Shown one piece after another: positions 1 through 12,733 of a stretch of 64,000 bases of DNA. How positions within the stretch are numbered: the first letter of the stretch is position 1; each line of letters begins with the position of its first letter. The DNA lies in the NCBI GenBank assembly GCA_000231825.2, contig JH720294.1, forward strand, positions 1,485,231 through 1,549,230, written 5' to 3'. Position numbers and translations under genes: made by a program. The stretch is from Tetrahymena elliotti 4EA (taxonomy: Eukaryota > Ciliophora > Oligohymenophorea > Hymenostomatida > Tetrahymenidae). The notes under the pieces are model-generated. The model ran no database searches. It had not been told where the DNA came from and saw nothing but the letters and a program-made list of their open reading frames with translations.

Positions 1-180
1 TTTTAAAAAATTAAATTTTTGATTAAATATCCTTTTTTTATATTCCAATATTCTAAACCTATTCCTATATTTTATTTGCTATTAATTTATAATTATTACA
101 AAAAACTCTTACTTATTTTTATTATTTCAATCAAAAAAACTAAATAGAGTAAAAAGATAATATAAAATAAGATTAAAAAA

Positions 181-1404
181 ATGGATAACTTAGAATAAAC
201 ATCCATATATTGTAAGAAGCATCCAGATCATATCATCAATTTTATCAATCTAATGAATGACAATTATGTTTGTTGTGACGAATGCTAATCTGAAGAAGGT
301 TATTAGATAAAAGATTATATTTCAATTTAGACAATCAAGGTTTGCAAAAACAATTACATTTTCAACAATTGGCCTCCAGTTAATGATTCTTAATTACTAA
401 AAGATATTTCGTCAGCTTTAAGGTCTGATAATTTAACAACAGAGCTATTAGAATAACAATTCTAATAAATAATAAATGAAATTACAAGCAAATTAAATGA
501 AATAAAAAAAAAGATGATCTAATAGATAATCATTCAAGATGAGAAAAAAAGTTAACTTTTGAAATCTTACAATGAGGTTTCAGGAAAATAAAAGTTTAAA
601 GAACTTGTTTAATTCAAATAATAAAGCTTGGAGACATAGATTTAAGATTTAAAATCATTTATTATTTAGCATAAAAAGCAAACAGAGGAGAATACTTCAT
701 TCTTAAAAGATTAATTATAATTATTTAAAAGCTAACAAAGTAGATAAAATACAATAACTTTCGCTCAATAAGATTTATTGGATTAAGTTGATATCTTTTG
801 TTCAGAAATTTATTCAGCATACTTTGAATAAAAACTTGGTAAAAATGAGTAAAATGACAATTAGATTGATTAAATTTTTAGAAAATCTGCTTTTAGTAAA
901 ATTGGTTCATCAAATTAAATTCAAGCTTTAGATAATAAAAATGAAAACAAAATGAGGATAATCAAATTAGAAAATCTTTATGGTAGAGTTTATTTTAAAA
1001 AATAATTAAATCAAGAAAACAACTATGCTTTCAGATTTAAATTCAATCAAATAGCTGGAGAACAATTATTTATTGGTCTTATTGATCATAATAATACGGA
1101 TGGGTTGTTGAATGAAACTTTCAAAGGAAAAATTTTTAATAGCAATCATAATTTATATGGTGGAAAAGTTGTTCAAGGAGATCTATTTTATTAAGTAGAA
1201 AAGGAATTTATATTAGAAATGAGAATAGATATATAAAACGGATAAATATAGTATCTAGATTATCCTAATTATCAAAATATTAATGAATTGAATGAAGGTA
1301 AAGAATTAGATCCAAATAAAAATTATTTCTTAGCAATATAATTTGCTTACAGTACTTAGAAAGTAAGTATAGACTTAATATACTTTAAAGAAGATAAAAA
1401 ATGA
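181..1404 (+). CDS. B-box-like zinc-binding coiled-coil protein
   Basis: A single-exon gene of 407 residues, open from ATG to TGA only with TAA/TAG read as glutamine. The N-terminus (about residues 10-40) has a Cys/His pattern of the B-box type (YCKKHPDH, then VCCDEC about 20 residues later), which would bind one or two zinc ions. A long Gln/Lys/Glu-rich central part (about 90-240) looks like coiled coil. The C-terminal ~120 residues (LFIGLIDHNNTDGLL and following) look like a beta-rich domain of unknown type. B-box plus coiled coil plus a beta-rich C-terminus is a TRIM-like layout, common as a large family in ciliates, but no RING finger is seen. Function unknown. Zinc binding is inferred from spacing only. 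Confidence 0.8.
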
Positions 1405-2367
1405 ATATTATTATATGAAATAATTAAACAAACACTCAATAAATTCTCAATTTAATATTTAACTGTTATTAAGTAATATTTTTTAGATTTATAATACAAT
1501 AATAACTAATAGCAAAAATTATAAGAAAATAATTTTATAGAGAACCTTGGTTGAATTTAAAGGTGGAAATTTACTGAAAATGTGTTTGAGTTTTTGTATT
1601 AATTTCATTTTTAATGATGACATATTTATTGTAATTTAATCAAAAACATGTATATTTCAGAAAACATATTTTAATTAATAAATTAATATTTTTAAAACTT
1701 TTCACATAAAAAATATCAAAAAGAAAATTAGTTTTGAAAGTTATGATAATTATCAATATATAAAAACTAAAAAGGATATTTTGAGCTAGTTTTATTTAAA
1801 TTTATTAATAATATACAATTTCAGAAAATCCATATAAATTGAAGAAAAAACAATAAATTCCAAAAGTATTCATAGAGTAAATTAATTTTTGAGCAAATAG
1901 AGAGAGAAATCATTTTTGTGCAAGGAGTTTAATTCAAAGAATAATTTAAGATTTAGAATAGTATCTTACAGTTATTAATTTGGTAATACTAACAAATTAA
2001 TTTAATTAAAAATATCTTTTTTTGAATGATAATTTTCCATCGTGAAATAATTTATGGTGATAATTTGTAAATTAATAATTAAGAAGTAGAACTAAAATTA
2101 AAATTTTGATAAAGTATATTTATGCTCAGGGTTGAGAGTTAAAAATCTTAATTGATTGATTAGTTATTTCAAAAAATAATAAGCATACAAATAAGAAAAA
2201 ACAGAAAATACTTTTGAAATGAATTAAATTATTTGGAAATATAAAAGCATATTTGATTTATTTATTTATGGTTTTAATCTTTATTAATAAGTTTTATGTT
2301 TAATTAACTGCTTTTTCATATTTCTTTGCTAATCTAATTAATTTAGGCATTCATCTTATCAAATAAA
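1405..2367. other. Intergenic, convergent 3' ends
   Basis: An AT-rich stretch between the 3' ends of the B-box-like gene and the first P450. A short open stretch near 1920-2030 (…RFRIVSYSYQFGNTNK…) faintly resembles the C-terminus of the upstream gene and could be a decayed partial copy. No start or conserved motif was seen. Confidence 0.5.
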
Positions 2368-3942
2368 TCAAGCACTGGTGGTGAGCTTTTTTAACTTGAT
2401 GAGGTCTCTTTCGTAGCTGGTATATAAGAATAAGTGGTTAAATCTAACCTTTTCGTGTTATTCGTTGGGTAAAACGACGTAGTTTTTAAGGATGTAAGCA
2501 ATCATAATCTTAGCTTCAATCAAAGCCAAATGTTGTCCAATGCAGTTACGAGGACCAGCTGAATAAGGAATAAAACTGAAGTGATCTTGAATAGCATTCT
2601 TGTCTAAGAATCTATCAGGATTGAAGGTATCAATATTTTTGCAGAGAGCTGGGAACTTTTCTTCATTATATTAGATGGTTAAGTTGGATACGAAGGCACC
2701 TTTGGGAATAGGGAAGTCATCAACCAAGTGGTCACGAGCAGAAACTCTGGGGATAACTTGAGGAGCAGTGGGGTAGACTCTAAGAGATTCTTTGAAGAAA
2801 GCATTGAAGTATTCGAGCTTATTCAAATCTTCGTGCTTAAGTTCGTCGAATGAAGAGATAACAGAGTCAATTTCAGCTCTAATCTTTTGTTAGATTTCAG
2901 GGTTTTTAGCTAAGATCCAAAGACAAATACCAGTTTAGTTGGCAGTGGTATCCATACCAGCAAAGAAGAAAGTAGTGAATTAATGAACGATTTCTCTTTT
3001 GGGGATTAATTCATGTTCAGCAAATTAAGTGGATTTTGCCTTGATTGCTTTTTATTGCTTAATATATTCTAATAAGTAAAGGTTGAGGAAATTTTCATCA
3101 ACATTGGAGGTGTCAGTCAATTTTTCTAATTCGGTGAGACGCTTATCTACAATTCCTTCAATGAATTGGTTGTAGTTTTCAACACGCTTTAAGAAATTCT
3201 TTTCAAAGGTAGTGTTTAAAACTCTAGAAGCCTTTTCTTAACCGAAGACCATAAGCTTTAAGAAGTAAGCAAAACTGTTGGCCTTGTAGGAGAAACCATC
3301 ACCAATAATTTTAGAGATTTCAACTGAAGGTTAGAGACCATTAACAGTCATACCCTTTAAGTTTTCACCAAAGAATGTTTGGATAATAACTTCAGAAGTG
3401 ATGTTTTAGAGTTCTTCAATAATAGAAATGGGGGTCTTGCCATCAGAGGGGAGAGCAGAAAGGAATTCCTTGGTAATCTCCTTGATGACGGGGACACGGT
3501 TCTTTAAAGCATTGAAGTGGAAAGAGTTAGAAAGGAAGTTTCTTTAACGAGTCCATACCTTATCTTCAGCAACGACTAAACCTTAACCAAATGCATCACG
3601 AGCACCGAAAGGACCTTCTACTTTGTAGTAGTTCTTGGTGTTTTGTAAGAAGACCTTTTATAATTGTGTGTCAATGATAATAATCTAGATGATGAATCCA
3701 TTGAAGACCATGACAGCCTTAATATCAGGCTTGGTCTTTTGAATTGTCTTCAAAATGTGGAGGGAGTCACCATACTATCTGAAAGACTTTCTGGAAATAC
3801 CAAAGTTACCTAAAAGAGGGTAGAACATAAAAGCAATTTTATCACCAAATTTGCTCTTATAAGTAAAGTAGATCATCAAGTTCTTAATGATGAATCTGTA
3901 AATAAAGAATAGCACAAAGGCTATGGCTATGTATCCTAACAT
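2368..3942 (-). CDS. Cytochrome P450 monooxygenase (first copy)
   Basis: A single-exon gene of 524 residues, the usual length for a microsomal P450. It begins with a hydrophobic membrane anchor (MLGYIAIAFVLFFIYRF), so the enzyme should sit in the ER membrane facing the cytosol. The diagnostic P450 motifs are all present in order. The I-helix is AGMDTT (oxygen activation), the K-helix is KESLR (ExxR), a PDRF-type meander precedes the heme, and the heme loop is FIPYSAGPRNCIG with the axial cysteine. The family uses NADPH and O2 to hydroxylate lipophilic substrates; the substrate here cannot be told. It is a paralogue of the P450 at 48392-50033 but on the opposite strand and intronless. The start is the first ATG, right before the anchor. 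Confidence 0.95.
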
Positions 3943-6497
3943 TATCTATAAATTTATCTGGCTAAAATTAGTGAAATAAATACCTGTTTTTACTTATTTT
4001 TTTTTTCTTTTTTCTTTTTGAAATTAAAAAGTTTTAAGATATTAATTAATTTTTAATGAATTATAGAGCTGATATTTATAATCAACTGTTTATGCTTATT
4101 TGTATGCATGCATTGATCATAACAATACAATCATTATACATTGATTAATTTTTAGCTCCAAATTTAATTGAATTACATTCATATCAATTAACCAAAATAT
4201 CAAACATTACATAACCAAAGATACTTTTTATAAATTACGCAATCAATTATAAAAGACTTATTCTTATCATTTACGAATGCAATACAATACAGTACAATCA
4301 ATATTCATTTCGTGAGAACCAATCACAAAAAAAAGATATTTTTGCATATCTTTTATGTATCTTTTCATATCTGATAAATTAACTTAAATTCTATTTGTTC
4401 AATCACAAACTCACTAACAAATACCCTTTTCAATTAAAACATATACAAGCAAATCATTTCATTCATTAGGATGCGTTCTGTTTGAACTATAAATTAATTT
4501 TTTTAAAGAGAATTATGCCAACATATTTTTTCTTTTGATGCATAGGTTGCTAAGTGAAATTACATTTAATAATTAAGTGTATCATTTAAGGTACTTGTAA
4601 TCAATTCTTTTATAATTAAGCTTAATTTATAAAGGAATTAAATTTTAATCTCTGCAAGAAAGTAACTTTAAAAAGGGGGATTATAAATTATTAAAGCTAT
4701 CTTCGCTTATCTGTGGATATTAAAATCAAAAACAATACACACTTTTTTACTTTCTTTTCATCCAGCTCCCTCAAAATTTGTCATAACTTTATACTTTAAA
4801 CAATTTTTTTTATGTAATATTTCTCTAAAACTAACTATTTAAGCAAAACAAACGCCATTTTTAATATGGCATTTTACTTGGCTCAACTGATAAAGCAACT
4901 ATTCATCTTAAATTTGAGCGAAATAATTTTTTTTTCCATCTAGCTTTAAGTTTCTTTTTGAAAACCTGAATATGAAATCTATACTATTTTTTAATTATTG
5001 TATTTTAAATCATCATATCTTTGCTTTCTTTCAGCTACAATAAGTATTACAATCCTAATATAAAAGAATATTCTCTCTTTCTTAACTATTCAAATACTAA
5101 TTAATATCTTCTCTTTATCTAATTTGCCCAAATTCTTTATCTAACAAAAACTTACTAGCAACTAGAATCGACCTATATCTTTCTTTCTAAACAACATAAC
5201 AAAATATAATTAATTATTCCCATCCTTATCAAAATAGGTATTTATAAGTATTCATTTTTAACTCATAAATTTAGCATTTTTCTTTAAACTGAAATCAGTT
5301 AGAAATATTTATATTATTATAAGCTAAAAAAACATATTATTGTTATATTTTCTATTATATTAATATTTAATACCAATGCAGAGTGTAATATCTTATTTTT
5401 TATAATTAACAAATGTTTAATTGTAAGTAGTTTATAATAATTACTTGTTATTTTATTTTTTAAGCTTATTTACACTCTAAAATGAAAAAATACAAATAAT
5501 AAATTATATTCATCTTATCATAATACTTTCTCATATTTATTTAAAGATACTCGTATGTATACTTAATCAATAAAAATAAATGACATCATGTTTTCAAGGT
5601 TAAAAAATTATTTAAGGATAATATATTATTTACTTGACATTTGTATTTAAGTATTTATTTATTAATTTTATGCTAACCATTTTTATATTTAATTTTTATA
5701 CTAAAAAATCAAATTTTAAAAGCACATAAATATTAAAATGTCACTAAATAATTTCAAAGCAATATTCTGAATATTTATCAGGAATATTCATATTCATATT
5801 TTTTATTGGCCTTATCAAAATTTATGGAGACGATATCTTCATAATGAGTTATTACTTTCTTTTATCTTTATCTTTCTATCCTTCATCTAATATTAATTAT
5901 TAATTGTACAATTAATTTTAAATTAAAATTCATTATCAACAATTCAATCTTATTTTTCCAAGCAAATGAAAGAAATAAATTCTACCCAAACATATAAAAC
6001 CATTTTTTTTTCTTTTCTATGTATTAATCAATAAATTTAGAAGAAAAAAAATTTAAATAAATTGTGAAAAGTTTTGTTGCTGTAGCTTTAAAAAATATTT
6101 TATTTTTAAATTGTTTTATTTTAATAATAAACAAAATCAGTGAAACCAAATTTATTATTAAAGTATAATTTTTGAAAGCTCGTATTTTAGTTGTTTAAGT
6201 TTGTTTTTTTTGTTTTGAATGGCCGTTTGAAAAATAAATAGATTGATTATATCCGCTAGAAGTAAACAGCTTTATAGAATACAAAAATGAATGTTGAAAG
6301 CAAAATCAAATTAAAAATTCAAATAAATGATAATTTTTGAAAAGAAGTGTTTAGAATGATTTTGGTTGGTAAAGTAGTTTGGTTTGATTTAATTAAGATA
6401 ACTAATTAATAAATTATAGATATTAAGATTATTTATTATCAAACTAATTTATATATCAATCACATATTTTCATATAAATAATAAATATTATCAAAAA
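3943..6497. other. Divergent intergenic region (P450 / RCC1 gene)
   Basis: About 2.5 kb of AT-rich DNA between the divergently transcribed P450 and RCC1-type genes. It must contain both promoters and 5' UTRs. Homopolymer T and A runs are frequent. No ORF with coding character, RNA gene or clear repeat was recognised on either strand. Confidence 0.6.
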
Positions 6498-9400
6498 ATG
6501 ATTTTAGATGATAATTAGCTCTATACTCTATCAAATAATTTTAACAATACAAGTTCAACATAATAAAATGCAACATAGAGGGTAAATAAATACTCTAATA
6601 GCTACACTGAAGTAAATATTTCTTAATGTTTTGCTTATAATTTAATCATTTTTTTTACTTAGATATTTGCATGGGGATGTAATAATTACTTTAGCCAATA
6701 TATAGCATTTCATCTATAGTTTAATTTATATTTTTATATCTCTAGGCGATAATGAAGGATAACTAGGTTTAGGGGAAAATAAATAAGGCAAAAAATATGC
6801 AATTCCTCGCATTTGTTCATTTAATGTTGTCATTTTGTAAATAAGTTGTGGTAAAAATCACTCAGCTTTTATAGCATAAAACGGATATGTTTACACAATG
6901 GGTAATATTAAAAAACAATAAAATAATTTATTTTGAATGGTTTTTAACTTGATAAAAGGTTCTAATGAGTTTGGAAAATTAGGTTTATCTCATTAATAAC
7001 TGATAAAAAATGCATATTCTCCTCAACTAGTAGAATCTATATAAAAGTATATTTATTTCTTTTATGTTTTATATAATTAAATATCAATTTTTAACAGATT
7101 CAAAGCAATAGGAATAAGCTGTGGCTTTGATCACACAGGAGTTGTTTGCTGTAATTATTCATAATTAAGCAAATCATTTAAATTTGATATTTTTTATTTT
7201 ATAGAGAATGGAGATGTTTTTACTTGGGGAAAAAATACTGATGGGTAACTTGGTTTAGGAAATTACGTAAATCAATACATTCCATAAAAGGTGAGTTTTA
7301 ATCATGTTCAAACAATAAATTCGAGCTTAGCAAAATAAATAAGTTGTGGAGCATATCATACTTCGGTTTTGCTTGGTAAATTAATTACTTGTATGTTATA
7401 TTCTATATCTAAATCAATGATTTAAATGAAAAGAGTATGGAGAAGTTTGCAGCTTTGGGTAAAATGATAAAGGATAATTAGGAACAGGTAGTTAAAATAA
7501 TGAATCCCTTCCAAAAATGAATGAATTTATTCAAGAAATTACTACTATGATTAGCTGTGGATATTATTACACTCTATTTCTTACAAAATCCATGAGGGTT
7601 TTAGCTTGTGGAGATAATTCTGAAGGATAACTTGGTTTGGGAAATAAAAGATAATAAATAAAACCAATTTTAATCAATAAATTAGAAAATATTTAAGCTA
7701 TTGATGCTAAGCAACATTCAGCAGCTATTAATTTAAATGGAGAATTGTTTCTATTTGGAACTTGCATGTTTGGAGAGTTTCTCTTCCCATAGAAAGTCCA
7801 TAACCTTAAAAAGTAAATGGCTTCAGTTAGTATTGGAGATAATTTTGGATGTGCAATAGATATTGAAGGCTAAATTTACTCATGGGGTTATAATGAAAAT
7901 GGTCAACTTGGTTTAGGAGATTAAGAACCAAGAATCCTGCCAACACCAATGGTTTGCTTGAAGGGAAAAAAAGCTCTCAAAGTAATTTTAAATTAAACAA
8001 AAAAGTCTAAAGAAAAAAACAATAATTTTTATTCTAATCAATCAAACCAATTTTTTAAAATATTTATTGAAAAATTTTATGACAAAAAAGATACAAATAA
8101 ATTAAGAAAAACCATTAAATTTATTTTTAAAGTTTATTAAAAAAGAAAAAGTTTTGGTGTTAAAACTAAAATTCTTAATCAATTTATTTAAATAAAATAT
8201 TAAAACATCAAAGCATCAATTTTCAGGAAAATCCTTTAATTCATAGTTTAAAAAAGAGGAAATTTCTTCATTAAATTTTTATTAAATGAGTGCTATTTTA
8301 GAAAAAGCTGATTTTTTTATTTTTAGAGATTATTAAAAAAAATAAAATAATGTGATGATTTGTCCAAAACTTACATCACTGATAGTAGATTTTTAAAGAG
8401 AGGCATTTATGATTAAAATAATATTAAAATAAAAAAAATTCCGCTTAAAGTTATGTTTTTTTGATTTTGAAAGAATTAAAATTTTAGAAAAACAAATTGA
8501 TGATTTAAATTTTAATTGAAATAGATTTAATGTGGGTAGAATTACTGTGTATCTTTGGGAAATACAGTAATTGTTGAGAAGGAGAAAGTGAAAAAAGCTT
8601 CAAATAGCTCAAAATAAAGATCTGAAACTTATAATAATGAGAGTGTTGATGAAGCATAAAATAGGAGTGTTTATGATATTCCAGAGCAAAATTTAATTCC
8701 TTTTTTTAGGAAAAATAGTTAGAATATAAGCCAACAATATCTTAGCCAATATAAAAACAGATCAAGTTATGCTAACATGATTTCAACCAATTCATAAATT
8801 AATCCCGACTGCTCTTTCATTTCAAGCCCAGAGAAATCTATGTATTAACACAGATTTGATGAAATAAAGAATGTTAAATCAATCAAATAGCAACAGTTGG
8901 ACCTAATCAACTCATAAACTAATTAAAATTTCAATAACAATTAATATAATTTTTAAAATAATTAACAAATCTAAAATCAAAACAATTAACAATTTTAAAA
9001 TTAAAATAATTAATTATTCTCAAATTAAAACAATGCACCAACATCTCATTAATTTTATAATAATGAATAGAATATATTTGTTTTAAATAAATAACCAAAT
9101 ATCAGCAAATAATAGAATATATCTAATTAGCTTCTACCTTAATATAACAATTTAATAAATGATAACAATTAATCACCTCTGAATCTTTCAGCCATAGAAC
9201 AGCCTCTTTAAAACCCAACAACTGCTTTTGTTTCATAAAATTATGCAGAAGATGAAGAATACTAGCAACCAAATTAACAAACTCAAGCTATAAATTAATT
9301 GAACTAACAAAATTAATATGACTCTAACAAATAAACTAAAAATAACTATGGACAAGAACTCATTTCTAATTACAAGAAATAATATAACATGGTTAATTAA

Positions 9401-11605
9401 AAAATGAGGAGCAAGTCATCTGCTAAAAGCATAATGAAAGACAATTCAAACATGTAGTTTAATTAACTAAGAATAACATAATATTAATTTTTTTTGTTTG
9501 TTTTTTAAAATAGAAATTCAGTTGATACAACGTATTTGCTTTAATAAGGAGCTTCTTAGGTCTTTTCAAAATTTAATAGAAGTTTCAATTAAGAATACTT
9601 AGATAATCAAAATTAAGTAAAATTTATAATTAATTATTTTTTTATGATGAACTTTTACTAAAACATTTTTAGTCTTTTGAAATAAAAAAGCACAGCTAAA
9701 GCTACTTTGAAGAGCCTGAAAAAGAAGAAAGTTGGAAAAAAATTTTACAACAGAAAGAATCTATAATTAAAAGACTGAAAGAAGAAATATAAGAGTTAAA
9801 GGAAGATCACAATCAAGAAACAGAGTTCTTCAAATAATAATTAGATCAAGAAAAAATATTAAATACAAAAATAAAAGAATAAGTTGACACTTTAAAAAAG
9901 AGAGAAATTTAAATGGCAGAATAAATTAATGAACTTCAAACAGAACTAAATTCTAAAATCAAAGAAGTTTTCGACTTAAATAATGTCATCACTGCTCTAG
10001 AAAAAAAACTCTCTGAGTAAAACTTAGTTTCAACAAAATAATTAGACTAACTAAACTCTGAATGCAACACATACAAAAAGAAAATCAAAGAATTTGAACT
10101 AAGGCTTTTGGATGAATCATAACTCAAGTAATCTTTAATTATAAAATCAACATTTCTAAAATAAAATACTATTTATTGATTCTATTTAAAATAATTAAAT
10201 ATTTTAAATGATTTTTTGTTTAAATAGCTATCAAAATTATCTTCACCAAATGTAACAAAAAGATTAGCAAAATGAATAATTAAGAAGTGTAATACAAAAC
10301 CTTGAAAACAGAAACAGGGAATTAGAAGATACTGTTAATGAATGTAATTCAAATTTACTTTTTATTTTATTCTTCTCTATTAAATATTAAGAGAAAAAAT
10401 ATATTTGAGTTTCTTAAATTATAAAAATTTGAATAAAAAGCATAATGAATGATTAATTTAAAAGAATATTTCAATAATATTTTTTGCATAAAAGTAAACT
10501 CAAAAAAGTAATGTTTTTCTTCATAATTTCTTACAAAAAAAGAATAATTTTGAATTTCAAATTCACACTTGAAATAATAACAATGCCTTTTGTTAAATAA
10601 TTAAAATTGCAAAAATAATTTTATTTGTCAAAATATCAACAAAAATTTTTATTTAAAGTAAAATATAAATAAGTTATTGAATTTTTTATTTAAAAAATAG
10701 TCAGCTAAACAGGCTCCTAATTGCATTTTTTGAGAGGTACATAATAAATTCAGAGTGGACTTTAGAGTAGCTAATAGATTAAGAAAGAAAAGAATTATAA
10801 ATAATAATTTTTAAATAGCTCTACAAGGAAAATGAGTAATGATAGCAGTAGAATAAATAATCACAATGTTAATTTAACATAACAATTATCTCCTTATGTG
10901 TTATAATAAACTCCTTATCAAAACAATTAACTTTAGAACAGTAATTTGCTATATTCAAATTAAAATAGTAGATCTCCTACTTAAGGAACATAAAATAGCT
11001 AGGTAAGATAGCCTTTCTAATAGATAAGTGTTAATAAGTAGAAATTAGCAAATATTGTCTCAAGATCTCCTTTTTAATAAAAATAAATATAAATGAATCA
11101 AATATTTAATAGAAGTCAAAGAGATTTTAGTAATAACAGCAGTATATCTTATAATTAGTATGTTTAAGACCTTGAGTCGTAAAAATAGCAAAGCTAGTCT
11201 ATGATCAATAAATTTGAAAAATCTGCTAACAAAATACTCACCATGCTAACAAGTGAGTCTCCTGAAAAATATACTTTTGATTAAAACGAATTATAGAGTG
11301 ATTCATAATTAAATTATGATGCCTCATTTAAAAAAGATAAAAGAAATTTTCATGATAATTTTTTAACTAAAAATGAATACAATGATACCTCTCCTAAATA
11401 ATAGACAAATAATGAGCTTGGGCAAGTCTATAGAGATATATCTAATGTAAAATATTCTTAAATATCATTTATCTTAATAAAACTTATTTATTTATTTATT
11501 TATCAAAATTAGTTTGAGTTAAAAGACAACAAGAGTAAGAGCTTAGAAAAAAGAATGTAAGATTTTGAAAAAAGACTCAGAGAAAGCTCTTAAAAGAATA
11601 AATGA
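6498..11605 (+). CDS. RCC1-repeat beta-propeller protein with Q/N-rich and coiled-coil tail
   Basis: A multi-exon gene of about 1,317 residues. Exons as read: 6498-6611, 6663-6678, 6746-6901, 6959-7046, 7098-7150, 7205-7375, 7434-8289, 8327-8384, 8525-9453, 9514-9616, 9673-10127, 10228-10343, 10701-11446 and 11513-11605. The N-terminal ~350 residues carry seven RCC1-type repeats (IFAWG..DNEGQLGLG, VFTWGKNTDGQLGLG, IYSWGYNENGQLGLG and others). That is one full seven-bladed propeller, the fold of RCC1-like exchange factors and scaffolds. A basic helical segment follows, then a Gln/Asn-rich disordered region, a coiled coil (about 9670-10340, LKKREIQMAEQINELQ) and another Q/N/S-rich tail. The splice from 8327 to 8525 is uncertain. 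An alternative is that the open frame 8385-8510 is coding and a shift is needed. A role as a cytoskeletal or GTPase scaffold is only inference. Confidence 0.85.
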
Positions 11606-12733
11606 TTTCAAATACAATTTTAATATTTATGTAATTAATAGAATTCAATATTATAATTTTCACTAATTCAAAAGTTTATTTATAAAAGTAATTTATGTCT
11701 CCTAGGTTATTATTGTATCTTATTTTAAAAAACCAAATAAAAATCATTGCATAATATTAAAATTCTTAGGAGCTCTTAAATATTCCATAAGTTTTAAAAA
11801 GAGAGGGAGGGTTAAATAAATATCCAATAATTTAATTTTAAAAACAAATGTAAATTATTATCTTTATTTTAAAATTTAAAAAAACAAATAATTTAATTAA
11901 TCAATACCTACCTACCTAGATTCTTTTATTAAAAGGTATTTACTTCAAATATTTATTTTAATTAAATAGCTAAAATAAAATATCTTTACTAAGAAAAAAA
12001 TAAATGTGAAATGAAAGTAATTTAGGCGGTTGAAGTAAATATTCATTTATTTAAGGTGGAAGATAAAGTGAAATGTACAAAAAATATTAATTAGAATATA
12101 AATTTATATGAACATACTAAATAAGGAATGACATTAATTGTAAATAGAGTTTTATTTATTTATTGATTGATTAGTTATTTGGATTTAAGGAATAAATCTT
12201 TACAATATTTAGTATCATCAGTATGCTTATATATTTATTTATCTTTTTCATCAATTTATTAGTTTTTCTATTTATATTTTTATTTTATTGAATTGATATT
12301 TATGTATGCATGTGTGTGTATGTATGTGGTTATTATGAATTGTAAATTATGTTTACATGTTTAATTTGAAGAAGGTAATTATCAGTGTATTTCCAATTAT
12401 TTTTTTGTGGTAATGAAGTATAGACAAGTAATTTATTAGATTTGAAAGTTATTATAAAAAAGAAGAGAAGTAAGTGGTTGTTCGTAAATAACTTCTCTTA
12501 AACTATATAGTTTATTAATTATTTTATTTTAAGAAAAACGTTTTTAATCCTTAATAAATAATTGGCTTTAGAAAATCTAAACTTTCTGATGAATGAATGA
12601 TGGATGATTAGTAGGTTAATATGGGATGTATTAATTAATATAGGATGTATATTTCAGTTTATATATTCTTTTATTTCTCTTCGTTATTTTTACATTTAAT
12701 TGTTTGTTTGTAGTAATCCTAACTTCAACTCAT
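11606..12733. other. Convergent intergenic region
   Basis: AT-rich DNA between two converging 3' ends. It contains short TTTA/TTTG runs and a TGTATG microsatellite-like patch near 12300. No coding exon was recognised. Confidence 0.6.

Noticed and set aside
1900..2030. Possible second B-box-type gene fragment
   Set aside because: Only a short open stretch with weak similarity to the neighbour's C-terminus; no start or zinc motif.
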